A DNA stretch of 29,729 bases from Mnemiopsis leidyi (Eukaryota; Ctenophora; Tentaculata; Lobata; Bolinopsidae). Shown here one piece after another: positions 20,223-29,729 of this stretch (position 1 is its first letter; each line of letters opens with the position of its first letter). A program made the translations under genes and the position numbers. The notes below the pieces were generated by a model. It was not told the DNA's origin, ran no database searches, and saw nothing but the letters and a program-made list of their open reading frames with translations. The stretch covers positions 2,314-32,042 of the forward strand of contig JH153077.1 in assembly GCA_000226015.1 (NCBI GenBank), read 5' to 3'.

Positions 20223-21640
20223 AAAATGAATGTGCCGTTGATAGCACTGAAGCTAACTTGACTGCCATTCCATTTCCAGTACATTTTGATATGATACATG
20301 GATACGTAAATAATTTTTATTTGCAGGCAAATGAAGATATGCGCAGTTATTTGCAGTTTAACTGTTACGGAAACTTGTCGAAACATGCCCGGGATTTATT
20401 AATAAGCTTGCAAGTCATGTGAAATATATTCATGAGATCGAATATCATTAATATGCAGAAGTAACAGGAGATCCAGGGAGAATTTTAACATTTAGTAAGT
20501 AGATAGTTAAATTTGTTTTTACTGTAGATTAGACTATAGCATCAAAAGTTTGATACCTAGACTGGGCAAGATCATGCATAATAAATGCGCCAAATGTGAG
20601 AGCATAGCCAAAGATCACACAAATCATTGATTATTAACGTTATGCAAATAAGAGAGTGGTAAGAAGTAAACGTAACTCACCTTAGTAATGTAGGTTTTAG
20701 AACTTGAGCTATCCGGAGAAATCTATTCATACATCATGACCTAAAACAGTCATTTTATGTAAAACAAACATATGATAATCGAATATCAGACTCGTCCCAG
20801 GAATTGGTCAATAGTTGGAGTTATTTATCACTTATCAGATGATACGAAATTTAATGGCATCTCAATAATAATCAATATAAATATGAGCATGATAATTGTC
20901 ACACTCACATTTCATGATCGAAATATCAAAATTTGAGTCAATTTTTTGGTAACACACTTTTGAAATCCTTGATTCCTCAAGTAAAACTAAGTGATACCCA
21001 GCTTAAATAAAATTACAAAATATAGTATTTTAGAAAAGAATTGTCATGCTATGGTACAGCAGTAAAATATAACAAACAAATCACGAATATTCGCATTTTT
21101 ATGTGAATATAGGAGCTGGACATATCGGTAAGTAATAAATAAAGTTGAGACCAAGTCCAATAAAATTGCGTTAATTTAAAGCTCAATTTCATTGCAACAT
21201 TATTCTCGACGCTTGCAATTTACTTAAATATAAACATTTTTGTAATCGCAACCTTGTATAATTACAACTTTGAATTCAAATTCCTAACAAGCCCAACGAT
21301 CAATACAATAAACCTAAAACCTGTCACATGATCCAAGTTTAACAAACAGAAAACTAACAATTGAAGCTGTAAATATTCTTACTTCATCCTTAAGTCTTAT
21401 TCCTTCTACCAGAACTTTCTCAAGTCAGAATACTTGCAAAACTAAGATGTATGCTGTGCAATAGACCAACAACAACTGCACTGTAGGCTGTCCCATTTCC
21501 AAAATCAGGGTATGTCTGCACAGGTAGTTATTCCCAGAAGAGTGCTGATAGTTTCACCGTTTACATATTTTACACCCGAACACATTTACATACTGACAGT
21601 GCTTCAGTGTGCTTAGTGTGAATTCTGTGTCAGCCAGTTA
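20223..21640. other. Intergenic region, no gene recognised
   Basis: AT-rich sequence between the 40-bp repeat and the TTK 3' end. No open frame with a domain, no clear element end and no further tandem array was seen. The TTK 3' UTR should lie in its right part. Confidence 0.4.
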
Positions 21641-21649
21641 GCATTGAGC

Positions 21650-21720
21650 TAAAAAAAAACAGATCTACAAAGAATTGAGCTACCTCAACAAAAACAGATC
21701 TACAAAGCAAGGAGTTGAGC
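21650..21720. repeat. Tandem duplication at the end of the TTK kinase exon
   Basis: ACAGATCTACAAAG occurs twice (about 21659 and 21694), each next to GAGCTA- or GTTGAGC-type sequence, so about 35 bp is duplicated. On the minus strand this duplicates the TTTGTAGATCTG that holds the TTK stop codon and a possible GTAGAT donor. Confidence 0.75.
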
Positions 21721-24700
21721 AACAGTGGCTCTCTTCGTTCTGTCCTTCCTCAAGCTCATCACCAGAGTGTCAGCTATATCGCTGTACCTCAGAGATTCCG
21801 GTATCGGTACTTCTTCTTTTGATATTATCGCGAAATATTTCATCTGGGAAGTTAGACGAGGGATTAGAGGACTTCAACGCCATGTAAGGATTGCTTGAAA
21901 TTAAAACGCGACATAGTTATTGATAAATCAAAAGTGGTTGACGTGCCTGCTATGATATGGTCTGGTAGAAAAACGGAAAAAACTATACAAAGGTATTAAG
22001 TATAATCATAACCAATCAAACCAATCAATAGAACAATACATAAAAATCAGATTTGAAACATTCTGTAGTTTAGGGGGGAGGGGGCATCCCCCCATGTTAC
22101 CTGCATCTTCTCTACGTGTTGGTAAGGAGTAACTCCGAAACACATCTTATAAAGGATGCAGCCCAGAGAGTAAACATCACTCCGGTAACCGAGTACGTTA
22201 GCGTCTGCTTCTCCGAACGTCCCTGACAGCATCTGCAGGGGTAGTGATCGTTAATGATCTAACACTAGCTAATTATACATGCTAATGTTACATGCTAATT
22301 ATACATGCTAATTGCATGGTACTTACATGGTAATTGCATGGCACTTACATGGTGCTTACACGGTACTTAGAACAAAGACTGGATAATTAATTAAATTCGT
22401 ATTTTGGTAAGCAATAAGCAAATTCATCATGGTGCGCGATACGAATATTATTAGGTTGAAGTTATCAAAAGGCAATGTGCACCAAAATATATTAAACACA
22501 TGGCTATTGGGCATTGTCCAATTATGCATGTCTGCAGCTTTTGGTCATGTTGACAAATAGTTTGGACTTTCTTTGTTAGCAAATTAACATCGAAACGGAC
22601 AAATGCACGATGGAAGAAAAGCACTTGCTGTTTCCCTACATTCTGTATTCTGTTCAAGCAGATTTGTTTGAGTCAGGTTTTTTGTTAGTGTTTTTAAATC
22701 TTCTAGTTGTTTCAGCTGCCCGAAACCGTAGTCCATAAGTAACGTCGGACTTCGTCTAGTAAACTTGATTTTATTTGGAAGGTGGTGAACAAAATTTGAT
22801 AGGAATCGGTGTTTAATACCAAGTGGCTCAGCTTTGAGCTTGGGGCTATGAGATTTTGATTATCACACAAACTTGTCTAATATGAATATAATTGTGATCT
22901 AAATACATTATCTTGAATTTCTATCAAACGACCCATATGTATTATGTTCAGACCTTTGAACAAATCAGCTAGACGAGATGGAAAGCACAGATCCGACGAA
23001 GGTATCTGTCATGATCAGCTATTCCCACCAAGACACAGATGTGATGCTCAACATCAGAGACCTACTCACTGAAAATAACTTCGAAGTGTGGGTCGATACA
23101 AAACTTAAAGGAGGGAGCAAGTTTTTCGAGAGTATCGGTAGTGCCATTATTGGATGTGACATTTTCTTGTTCCTCCTGACAAAAGACTCTGTAGCATCCA
23201 AGTTTTGCGAGGACGAAGTGTCTCTTGCTCGTATTTCCGAGAAAAAGATGGTTCCGGTAACGTATTGCAACTTTAGAGAGGTAATAGCTAGCATGAGTCC
23301 AGCTTTACGTCTGATCTTAAGTAGCACCCAGTGGATTTGTCTTGATCCAGAGCTTCAAGACGCAGAAAATAACGATAACATCGTGAAGAGTGTAAAGGAA
23401 GCATCGCAGACAGATAAGGAAGAGACTTCAAACTTACCGCATAATGAGGATCATGAGGATCATGAGGAACATGCCGAAAGTGTTGTAACAAAACATCAAG
23501 AGCTTCACCGAGCAGATCCCAACCACACACACATACAAGGATTCTGGACGAGAAACTTTGGAGATAAGACAAAGGTGGAGCTACGTAAGATCCTGACGCA
23601 CATCAAGAAGGACTACAAGACTGAATATGAACAGCTGGGGTTGGATGACAACAAAACATTGCGAGCTCTATCTCGGTGGTGTTTTGACCTTGACAACCTT
23701 GCATTATCTGTTACCCGAGGACAATATGACAACTTTGTCTTTGCTGATGGAAGTTGGAAGAGATCGATTGAGGGACGAGATAGTTTCTGGATGAGGTGCA
23801 AGGAGGGTTTCAGCATGGAGGTGACGATGGGGCAAGTGTTTCACGCTCGAAGCTCAGTTCGTTACGACAGCATCAAAAACCTGGGACAAATCAAAAACCG
23901 GCGGTTTGTAAACGCCCTACACAAGTTGCTAAAGGACGAAGATCCGAACATTCGGGCGGTGGCTTGTAGCTCACTGCCCCGGATCAGTAAAACACACTCC
24001 ACCACACTTGAACGAATAGAGAAGCTGCTGAAAGACCCAGATAGGTTAGTCCGGGAAAGTGCGTGTGTTTCCCTTGGATTGATAGAAAACCGCGGATCTG
24101 TTCCTGCCTTGCTGGGGACTTGGAGGAATGACGTCATCAGTGACGTCAGAAACGCAGCTCTGAAGTCGCTGCAGACCATTGGGACTTCTGAGGCTCTTGA
24201 GGGGATCAAGGTTGTGAAGACCCTACAGGAAGAGATAAAGAAACTTGGAGATAAGACAACCACTGTAGACACCTAGGCCTAGGTTTTACTTTGTTTTTAG
24301 GGTACGATTTGTCGATTGTCGGTCAACTAAAATCCATAAAACTTGTATATTTTCAACCAATATGACAATAAGTTAAATGAGGTTGGCATTTGGCTTTTTA
24401 TTCCATAGTGTTTCTTTTGAAAAGAAGAATTATATTTGACTTTCTTTAAAATTCGTATCAATTATATCTTTAAAAAAGATCTGCCGGCTGTCCTTTTAAA
24501 AATTACAACGACTTATTAAAACGTTTGGTAACTCGAAATCTTACTTTGACATTCACATCTGACAGTTTGATTTCTACCGCGAAATTGTTGCATGCGAAGC
24601 TATGACTTTCAATCTTTTGGCATGAGAAACGCCATCTTCAAAACTGTTGATAACAGTAATTGGGCAATTGATCATTTGGACCATAACGTGACCAGATGAT

Positions 24701-27700
24701 TACCGAAGGTCGATGACCAGATGGCACTAACTAAAACATATAACCAATTGAATAATAACATGACATGGCTCTTGTTAATGATGACATCTATCTTCTTAAC
24801 ATGGCGAACTTCCGTCATTTCAAGTTGAAATATAGCTCAGAAGTATACAACACGTGTTACACAAATCGCTATGATATATATAAATGATGTTTCATGACAA
24901 CGATACGCGAACATTTGCTGCTTAGATATTACCACAATAGATAGATATTACCACGTTGTAATGTTGCCTTTTCAATCTAGCTGCTTTGGACAGTACCTAA
25001 CTTAATTTCCATAAGCTAAACTAAATTCTTGAAGCTAGGAATAAAATTTGTCTCCTTAGATACCGAGTACATTGGCCTAGATATCCAAGTGGCTGGGTAG
25101 GAAGAGTTTATTATTACGATTTTTTAGTTTCAAATTAACAGTTTAAAATTTTTGCAGGTACTGAACTGTCACGCTTATTTTAGAAACACACGTTTTCCAG
25201 CAGAGAAACACTTCCAGAGAAACACGTACTTCCAGAATACACGTACTTCCAGAGAAACACGTGCTTCCAGAGAAACACGTGCTTCCAGAGAAGCACGTGC
25301 TTCCTTCCAAAGAAACACGTATTTACTTATTTACTTTAGTAACTCATGCTTCCACGTAACTTCTAAACTGGCCACCAGTCACCACTAATACTGCGGACTG
25401 TCAAATTCCTAGTCATGACGTCGGACAGATTACAGGCTTGATTGACTTCGTAACACTGGTCCCGGGGCCATTGTAACTACGCTACATATGCTAGCCGGCT
25501 AAACAACAGCTGCCTTATCTACCGAATATTTGGAGTCAGACGTTATTTTTTACAGCTTCTAGCTTTCTAATAAAACCCAATTAGTGGGCATTGTGCGTTT
25601 CTCTGTAACTCTGTAATCTGGTGCTCAAAATGTGATTTTGGTTGACCCAATTTTCTGTTTCTCGGTTTGGAATTTTGTCACTCTCTAACACGATGGCACC
25701 GCTTAGATTCTCACGATTTAACAGATCACAGATATTTTGCAATACCTGTAGAGCAAGTTGTAGAAGCATCAAGCAGAGTCTTAAAAAAGGACGTGACCAA
25801 ATGTTTAGCTATCATCAACATCTGTTGCATATCTAATGTGACACGGTAATCCAGGAAAATTTAAGCCCTGGTGTCATTTATATGCTACGTCAGAAAAAAC
25901 ATCATTTTTACATCAGTAACCCTTGGGAGAGGGATTAAATTTATCATTTCTAGTTTGCACTGTCGTTTTAAATTTTGCTGTAAATATACGATTCGTTAGT
26001 TACAATATGTAAAATATTTTCTATTTGTTGATAAATAAATTTTATGTGCTGACCATTGTCACATAAATAAATCGGTACCTGATAGTCAATCAACATTCAA
26101 CGAAGAAAATGATCACTATATGAAAATATAGATGCTCTACTCATCGATTGTTCTACTGGGCCTTGGCTCAATTATAATTTCAAGTAAGTATTATTCATTC
26201 TGGATATGAACAGTGAACTTTTCCCTCAAGTATACAATAAGTGTTGAAAAATCAGTTTATGATAAGCCTTTTTTGAGCTGTTATTTAATATATGTAGAAA
26301 AAATAAAAAGTCGATGAAAATGTCCCATAAGCACGAAGAGATTCTTGTCTATCAGTAGTCAATGACTAAACACGGTTATTTGACATAAATGACAAGATGG
26401 CGACTGGACTTGGGACCAGTTCACAGTACATTAAGTACATCACAGTACATCACAGTACATTATAGAGCCAAAATAACTATAAAATATGATTTATTAATAA
26501 TTGTCAATTCAGGGCCAGCAACCTCCTTCTCGTTGAAGATAAATCCTGTGTCAGCACAAATCTCACTTCCACGTCATGGACACGAGGCAAGATATGCAAT
26601 AGACGGTAATGTGTCTACTTACACAGAGGCAGAGAAAGTTAGCGACGGTTTACGCAATTTAATGTGGCTGAGCGTGAGGCTTGGTAACATCTACTGCATA
26701 AATCAGGTAATACACTGAGGATTTTAAAGGAACCCCTAGTAGAGGGAGGGGGCCGGGGGGGGGTTTATCGTATTTCGCTTGGATTTAATTCTATTTTTCA
26801 TATTGTAGCTGGCCCATCTCCCTACACCTGGTATCCCTACACCCCTGTACTCCCCTGGCAGGTAGAATGGTACCGTGGTAACAGAACGCACTGCCACCTC
26901 CCTCCCCGTCACTACGCCTGTACAAACTCGGCCTGTGTTTGTTCAGGAGATGAAAACTGTGACATATTCCCTGTCTACATTTACACATCAACACCGACCA
27001 ACGGTTACCATGACAACGGTTACCATGACAACGGTTACCATGACAACAGATCTCTCCCACTAAACTGCAAGATGGGAAATACAGTGAGGCTGGAAGTAAA
27101 CCCTGACAACGGAACTCTGCGTGTGTACGAACTGTTGATCACAGCTCAACAAGATCCAGGTTGGTAGGTGGTTACACTACACGATAAAAATCACAAAACT
27201 CATAGCATCTAGCAAGGGAGGAAAATAAATTCTGATACGTGTTCTGGTAGCGTGAGGAAGGTCTAGAATACTGTACGATAAATAATACATCAATATCTTC
27301 CATAACTCAGATATCGAGATTTGCATGCAATTTTATAAACAACTATATCGGGAAAGTCCCTAAAATTGAAATAATGAGTCTCTTAAACATCCACGATCCG
27401 CTTGAATGAAAGTCTTAAGGTTGAAACTTTATCAAATATCAATATATCAAGAAATGAACAACTCTAACCTCAGGAGCTATGTAATTAGGAGTTCCCTCAG
27501 GTTGTTGAATTATCATGCTTGTCACTTCGTCTTGAATCATCTGACTGATTCCAAAGTCAATAAGTTTCAGTTTCCCTTTGACTTTCATAAAATTTTGCGG
27601 CTTTAAATCCTGAAGTTTATTGGAGTCAGTTAAAATCATATTGGATAGATGTCCCTTTCTCAAACAAACTTTTCCGCAAGTCTAATATCTGATAAGCATC

Positions 27701-29174
27701 ATTATAACAATATTGCACTGACAAAATTACAATTTGGGCTTCCTGAAGTAGGTACACAATTGGCTCAGTTTTCAGAGTACTTCTTCATGCTCTGATGTAC
27801 TTCTTCATGCTTCTTCATTAGGTTATATAATTTTATTGTCATTTTATTTCTGTATCCTGTACAAGTTTTCGATTAAAAAATCTCCATACATACCTTATGA
27901 ACGATACTGTAGGAATGGATACACTGAACTGCCCGCAACATCTGCTGCCAGAGGAAACACACCTCGTAGTATGACTGTTTTGAATTAGACTTAACCAGAC
28001 AGGGAGTTTGTTGGAGGTAGGAGTGGAGGTCCATCTCACCGTACTCCAGGACCATGCTCAGTCTGCAGTGTTCCATCTTGAACTGATCGGGGAACCCGGG
28101 TTGTTAAGGTGGAAACTTCTAGTATAGGGAGTTTTAAGCTCCATAGTAAGTTGTCATATTACGCGAAAACTACATAAGTTCTCATAGTAAGTTCTTATAT
28201 GTAGTAAGTTCTTATATTTTCAAATATGCATGGGCAAGGTGAGAACATATTTTACACCAACGGTAACAAAATGACTTCTAAAAGAACTGTACCTCATGAT
28301 CATAGAGATTAATAATACAATCCTCGTCTTTCAGACTGTTCAACAATTCTATCTCCCTTCTCATTTCATCGTTACTTTTAGGATTAAGTCGTTGGAGAGA
28401 TACAACTTTGATAGCTACCATGCTGTCGCGTGCTTTGTCATAAGCTTTGTAAACCACACAAGATGCCCCCTTGCCGACCGGCTTCTGTGTTCAAGTAACA
28501 GTTTAGAAACTTAATATTGGAGACAAAGAGATGATCATAATCATATTGTTCGAATGTTTGGATTATAAAAATTGACATATTTGCAGCCTTAGATTAATCA
28601 TATCACTACTACAGTGCAGTAAGTACTAGAGAAATAAGTTTGATCTCTTAAATTGCAAATCAACTGTGCAGTAGTACTTGTAATCGACTTGTCGTATTTC
28701 TAAAAATTAAATTTCAAATGTCGCATTTTAATATATAATATCTTTACCTTCCACACATCATAGTTCTTGCCAGCAATAGTGACTGGACCCATGGAACCAC
28801 TTATGTAATTTTCTTTGGCGGGAAATACGGACTTTATACTTGCCTCTTCTTGCATCTTTTTAACTTGGTTCTGCAATTGTTACAACTATCACGTCACGAT
28901 ACTTTTTGCAACCAAAATTTCGAATTGATTATGGAAAGACAATATAATGATAAAGTTGTTTTTCGACATTTTTTGACAACAAGCAAGGACCATGACAAAG
29001 AAATTGGGATGATGTATAGATTTGAATTATATCAATTTATATTGAATGTTAACAAACCGCAAGGTATCTATTTTCTTTTTCAAGTTCTTGTGCTTTTCTT
29101 TTTATGTCGTTTACTAGGCTAGAAGACGAGAAATGTTTTAAACTGGACTGCTCCTGCATTTTCTTTACTTGTTC
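21700..29174 (-). CDS. TTK: TTK/Mps1 spindle-checkpoint kinase, N-terminus outside the window
   Basis: Minus-strand exons, all joining in phase 0: 29174-29058 (3' border tentative), 28870-28748, 28484-28293, 28082-27894, 27609-27469, 22232-22101 and 21843-21700. Seen in order: a coiled-coil-like EQVKKMQ segment and a duplicate NQVKKMQ; glycine loop GKGASCVV; VAIK lysine; hinge MVLEYGEMDL; catalytic loop HKDLKPQN spanning an exon junction; IDFG; activation segment ending GTPNYIAPEV; YRSDVYSLGCILY; and a C-lobe ending RATVAQLLAL then TAG. The MELK/TTK-style LKPxNF and GTxNYxxPE motifs identify TTK: an outer-kinetochore kinase that phosphorylates KNL1 to recruit checkpoint proteins. The human hinge Cys604 position is Tyr here. 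The N-terminal TPR region would lie beyond 29729. Intron 27468-22233 (5.2 kb) hosts two opposite-strand genes. The stop falls before the expected HPF motif. Confidence 0.88.
22260..22370. repeat. Short diverged direct repeats in a TTK intron
   Basis: ACATGCTAATT-type units recur at 22275-22315, followed by ACTTACATGGT-type units to about 22365. They look like slippage-derived AT-rich repeats; no function is apparent. Confidence 0.6.
22978..24276 (+). CDS. TIR - middle module - HEAT-repeat protein, copy 2
   Basis: Intronless ORF of 432 aa; ATG at 22978 with G at -3 and +4. Same architecture as the copy at 17480: TIR at residues 10-123 (VMISYSHQD, VDTKLKGGS, CDIFLFLL, SKFCEDEVSLA with putative catalytic E80), a linker at 128-185 containing a DHEDHEEH run, the uncharacterised middle module at 186-300 (HIQGFWTRNFGD, RWCFDLDN, FWMRCKEGFSM), and HEAT-like repeats at 303-402 (DPNIRAVAC, DRLVRESACVSLG, SDVRNAALKSL). 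TIR, middle module and repeats are well conserved between the copies; the linker is not. It lies wholly inside a TTK intron on the opposite strand, 4.2 kb from copy 1 and transcribed away from it. Likely role by domain analogy only: NAD+-consuming or scaffold-type immune signalling. Confidence 0.92.
   Translation: MESTDPTKVSVMISYSHQDTDVMLNIRDLLTENNFEVWVDTKLKGGSKFFESIGSAIIGCDIFLFLLTKDSVASKFCEDEVSLARISEKKMVPVTYCNFREVIASMSPALRLILSSTQWICLDPELQDAENNDNIVKSVKEASQTDKEETSNLPHNEDHEDHEEHAESVVTKHQELHRADPNHTHIQGFWTRNFGDKTKVELRKILTHIKKDYKTEYEQLGLDDNKTLRALSRWCFDLDNLALSVTRGQYDNFVFADGSWKRSIEGRDSFWMRCKEGFSMEVTMGQVFHARSSVRYDSIKNLGQIKNRRFVNALHKLLKDEDPNIRAVACSSLPRISKTHSTTLERIEKLLKDPDRLVRESACVSLGLIENRGSVPALLGTWRNDVISDVRNAALKSLQTIGTSEALEGIKVVKTLQEEIKKLGDKTTTVDT
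24277..25194. other. Downstream of TIR-HEAT copy 2, within the TTK intron
   Basis: AT-rich, with no recognisable gene, element end or array. It should include the 3' UTR of the TIR-HEAT gene. Confidence 0.4.
25195..25322. repeat. 18-bp minisatellite with CACGTG/CACGTA cores, about 7 units
   Basis: Units of TTCCAGAGAAACACGTGC start at 25212, 25230 (one base short), 25247, 25265 and 25283, with diverged units at 25195 and 25305. Three units carry the palindromic E-box CACGTG. The 18-bp period keeps a plus-strand frame open (25152-25388); I consider that a by-product. Confidence 0.92.
25323..26131. other. Upstream region of the lectin gene, within the TTK intron
   Basis: Short overlapping plus-strand ORFs around 25642-25849 have no recognisable domain. 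Otherwise AT-rich, with no repeat or element seen. It should contain the promoter of the lectin gene at 26132. Confidence 0.35.
26132..27167 (+). CDS. Small secreted F5/8C (discoidin/fucolectin)-type lectin-like protein
   Basis: Three phase-consistent exons: 26132-26183, 26513-26706 and 26862-27167, giving 183 aa ending GW and TAG at 27165-27167. Exon 1 encodes a signal peptide (MLYSSIVLLGLGSIIIS). Exon 2 has ARYAIDGNVSTYTEAE and WLSVRLGNIYCINQ, the start of F5/8 type C or fucolectin domains that bind carbohydrate. Exon 3 continues VEWYRGNRTHC, a Cys-rich stretch (six further Cys), then VYIYTSTP and LRVYELLITAQ as the closing strand. An in-frame 15-bp triplication (27000-27044) inserts three NGYHD units in a loop. 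Sequons: NVS, NRT, NGT. Alternative donors near the stop (27160, 27164) could extend the protein. It lies in the 5.2-kb TTK intron on the opposite strand. Likely extracellular recognition; the ligand is unknown. Confidence 0.68.
26424..26464. repeat. Short ACAGTACAT direct repeats
   Basis: Repeated CACAGTACAT units in lectin intron 1. Slippage-type repeat; no function seen. Confidence 0.7.
27000..27044 (+). repeat. In-frame 15-bp coding triplication
   Basis: AACGGTTACCATGAC occurs three times without change (27000-27014, 27015-27029, 27030-27044), encoding NGYHD three times in the lectin-like protein. Perfect identity suggests a recent origin. Confidence 0.95.
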
Positions 29175-29729
29175 CTAAAAAGAGGGATTTATTCTTAAAG
29201 TTACACAACCAATTTTAATTCATTACTAGTTCACAATTTCCTGCTTCTTATAGATTATTCCTATTTTGATTATTCCTGAATTCATAGTAATCGAATCCAA
29301 AATAATCGCGGGAAGAAATCAATGATGATCAATGATAATACAACGTCATGTACAGTAATACTTACTAAATACTTATTGAATACAGTAAACCCTCGATTTA
29401 CCGGGCCTCTATTTACCGTGTCCCTCTATTTACCGGGCCTCTTTCCTTTCCCCCGAAATTCCTCAATGTTTTCACTAAATTTCTTTTTCAAAATTTGGAA
29501 ATGAGATATGAGCTTTCAATAGCAAGCACCGGCACACGACCACACGTGACATTTAGGTAATGGTATCTCTTCGCGATGTGACACCGTGATAGAGCCTTAA
29601 CATGCAAGCTGACAGCTCATACACACGTGTACTGATATATGTAACGTAACCACGGCATGCAAACACAATCAAACGATCGACCTTGAGATTACTGATTGAA
29701 GATGTGATTCAGAATTTCAGAACGTTGTT
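29175..29729. other. Right window edge, probably TTK intron
   Basis: No further TTK exon was recognised. The stretch is AT-rich apart from the pogo-like repeat at 29381. Confidence 0.35.
29381..29455. mobile_element. Partial pogo/Tigger-like element end
   Basis: TACAGTAAACCCTCGATTTA followed by CCGGGCC matches the ends of the element at 4253. The CTCTATTTACCG motif recurs twice more (29407, 29425), then CCTTTCCCCC as in the other copy. No matching right inverted repeat was seen, so it is probably truncated or rearranged. Confidence 0.5.

Noticed and set aside
19981-20386. Two minus-strand Phe/Val-rich ORFs
   Set aside because: Products of the 41/39-bp minisatellite read in different frames.
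24129-24148. Two TGACGTCA (CRE) octamers four bases apart inside TIR-HEAT copy 2
   Set aside because: They fall in codons for a conserved NDVISDVR segment, and the other copy encodes nearly the same residues without the sites, so coding constraint and chance explain them.
17480-24276. Recent bacterial origin of the TIR-HEAT genes because they lack introns
   Set aside because: No bacterial flanks, start contexts look eukaryotic, and composition is like the neighbours; intronlessness alone is not enough.
27439-27663. 74-codon ORF read as an independent small kinase
   Set aside because: Only 27609-27469 is coding; the flanks contain acceptor and donor sites and the peptide continues TTK.

Overview
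Eukaryotic, almost certainly metazoan, genomic DNA: AT-rich, with GT/AG introns and one assembly gap (16452-16929). The gene set (LIG1, SMCR8, FBXL4, TTK/Mps1, a rhodopsin-like GPCR without DRY, TIR-HEAT proteins, a secreted discoidin/fucolectin-type lectin) and the density (about one gene per 4 kb, many introns of 100-400 bp) suggest a non-bilaterian animal such as a cnidarian or placozoan. The sequence alone does not settle the clade. No RNA gene, CRISPR array or bacterial operon was seen.

Layout. 753-1852 (+): two-exon class A GPCR. 6951 down to about 2264 (-): SMCR8, the longin/DENN subunit of the C9orf72-SMCR8-WDR41 complex, rebuilt from eight exons that agree in phase; two minisatellites sit at the borders of its DENN exon. 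9284-7422 (-): FBXL4 as one uninterrupted ORF. About 9.9-11.1 kb: a foreign-looking island with a BTB-like exon remnant, a 374-bp terminal-inverted-repeat element and a GC-rich hairpin array. 15648-11471 (-): complete DNA ligase I, seven exons, 981 aa. 18784-17480 (-) and 22978-24276 (+): two intronless paralogues with TIR domain, uncharacterised middle module and HEAT-like repeats, diverging from each other. 29174-21700 (-): TTK/Mps1 kinase domain in seven exons, N-terminus outside the window. 26132-27167 (+): small secreted lectin-like gene.

The most unusual architecture is at the right end. The second TIR-HEAT gene and the lectin gene both lie, on the opposite strand, inside one 5.2-kb TTK intron (22233-27468), between the activation-segment exon and the C-lobe exon. 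The TIR-HEAT pair keeps the position of the TIR NADase glutamate and pairs TIR with helical repeats in the reverse order to SARM1, so it is the best candidate here for an undescribed innate-immune or cell-death module. The other genes are housekeeping genes (replication, mitosis, autophagy/lysosome, mitophagy) with no evident shared pathway; their clustering looks like ordinary eukaryotic gene order.
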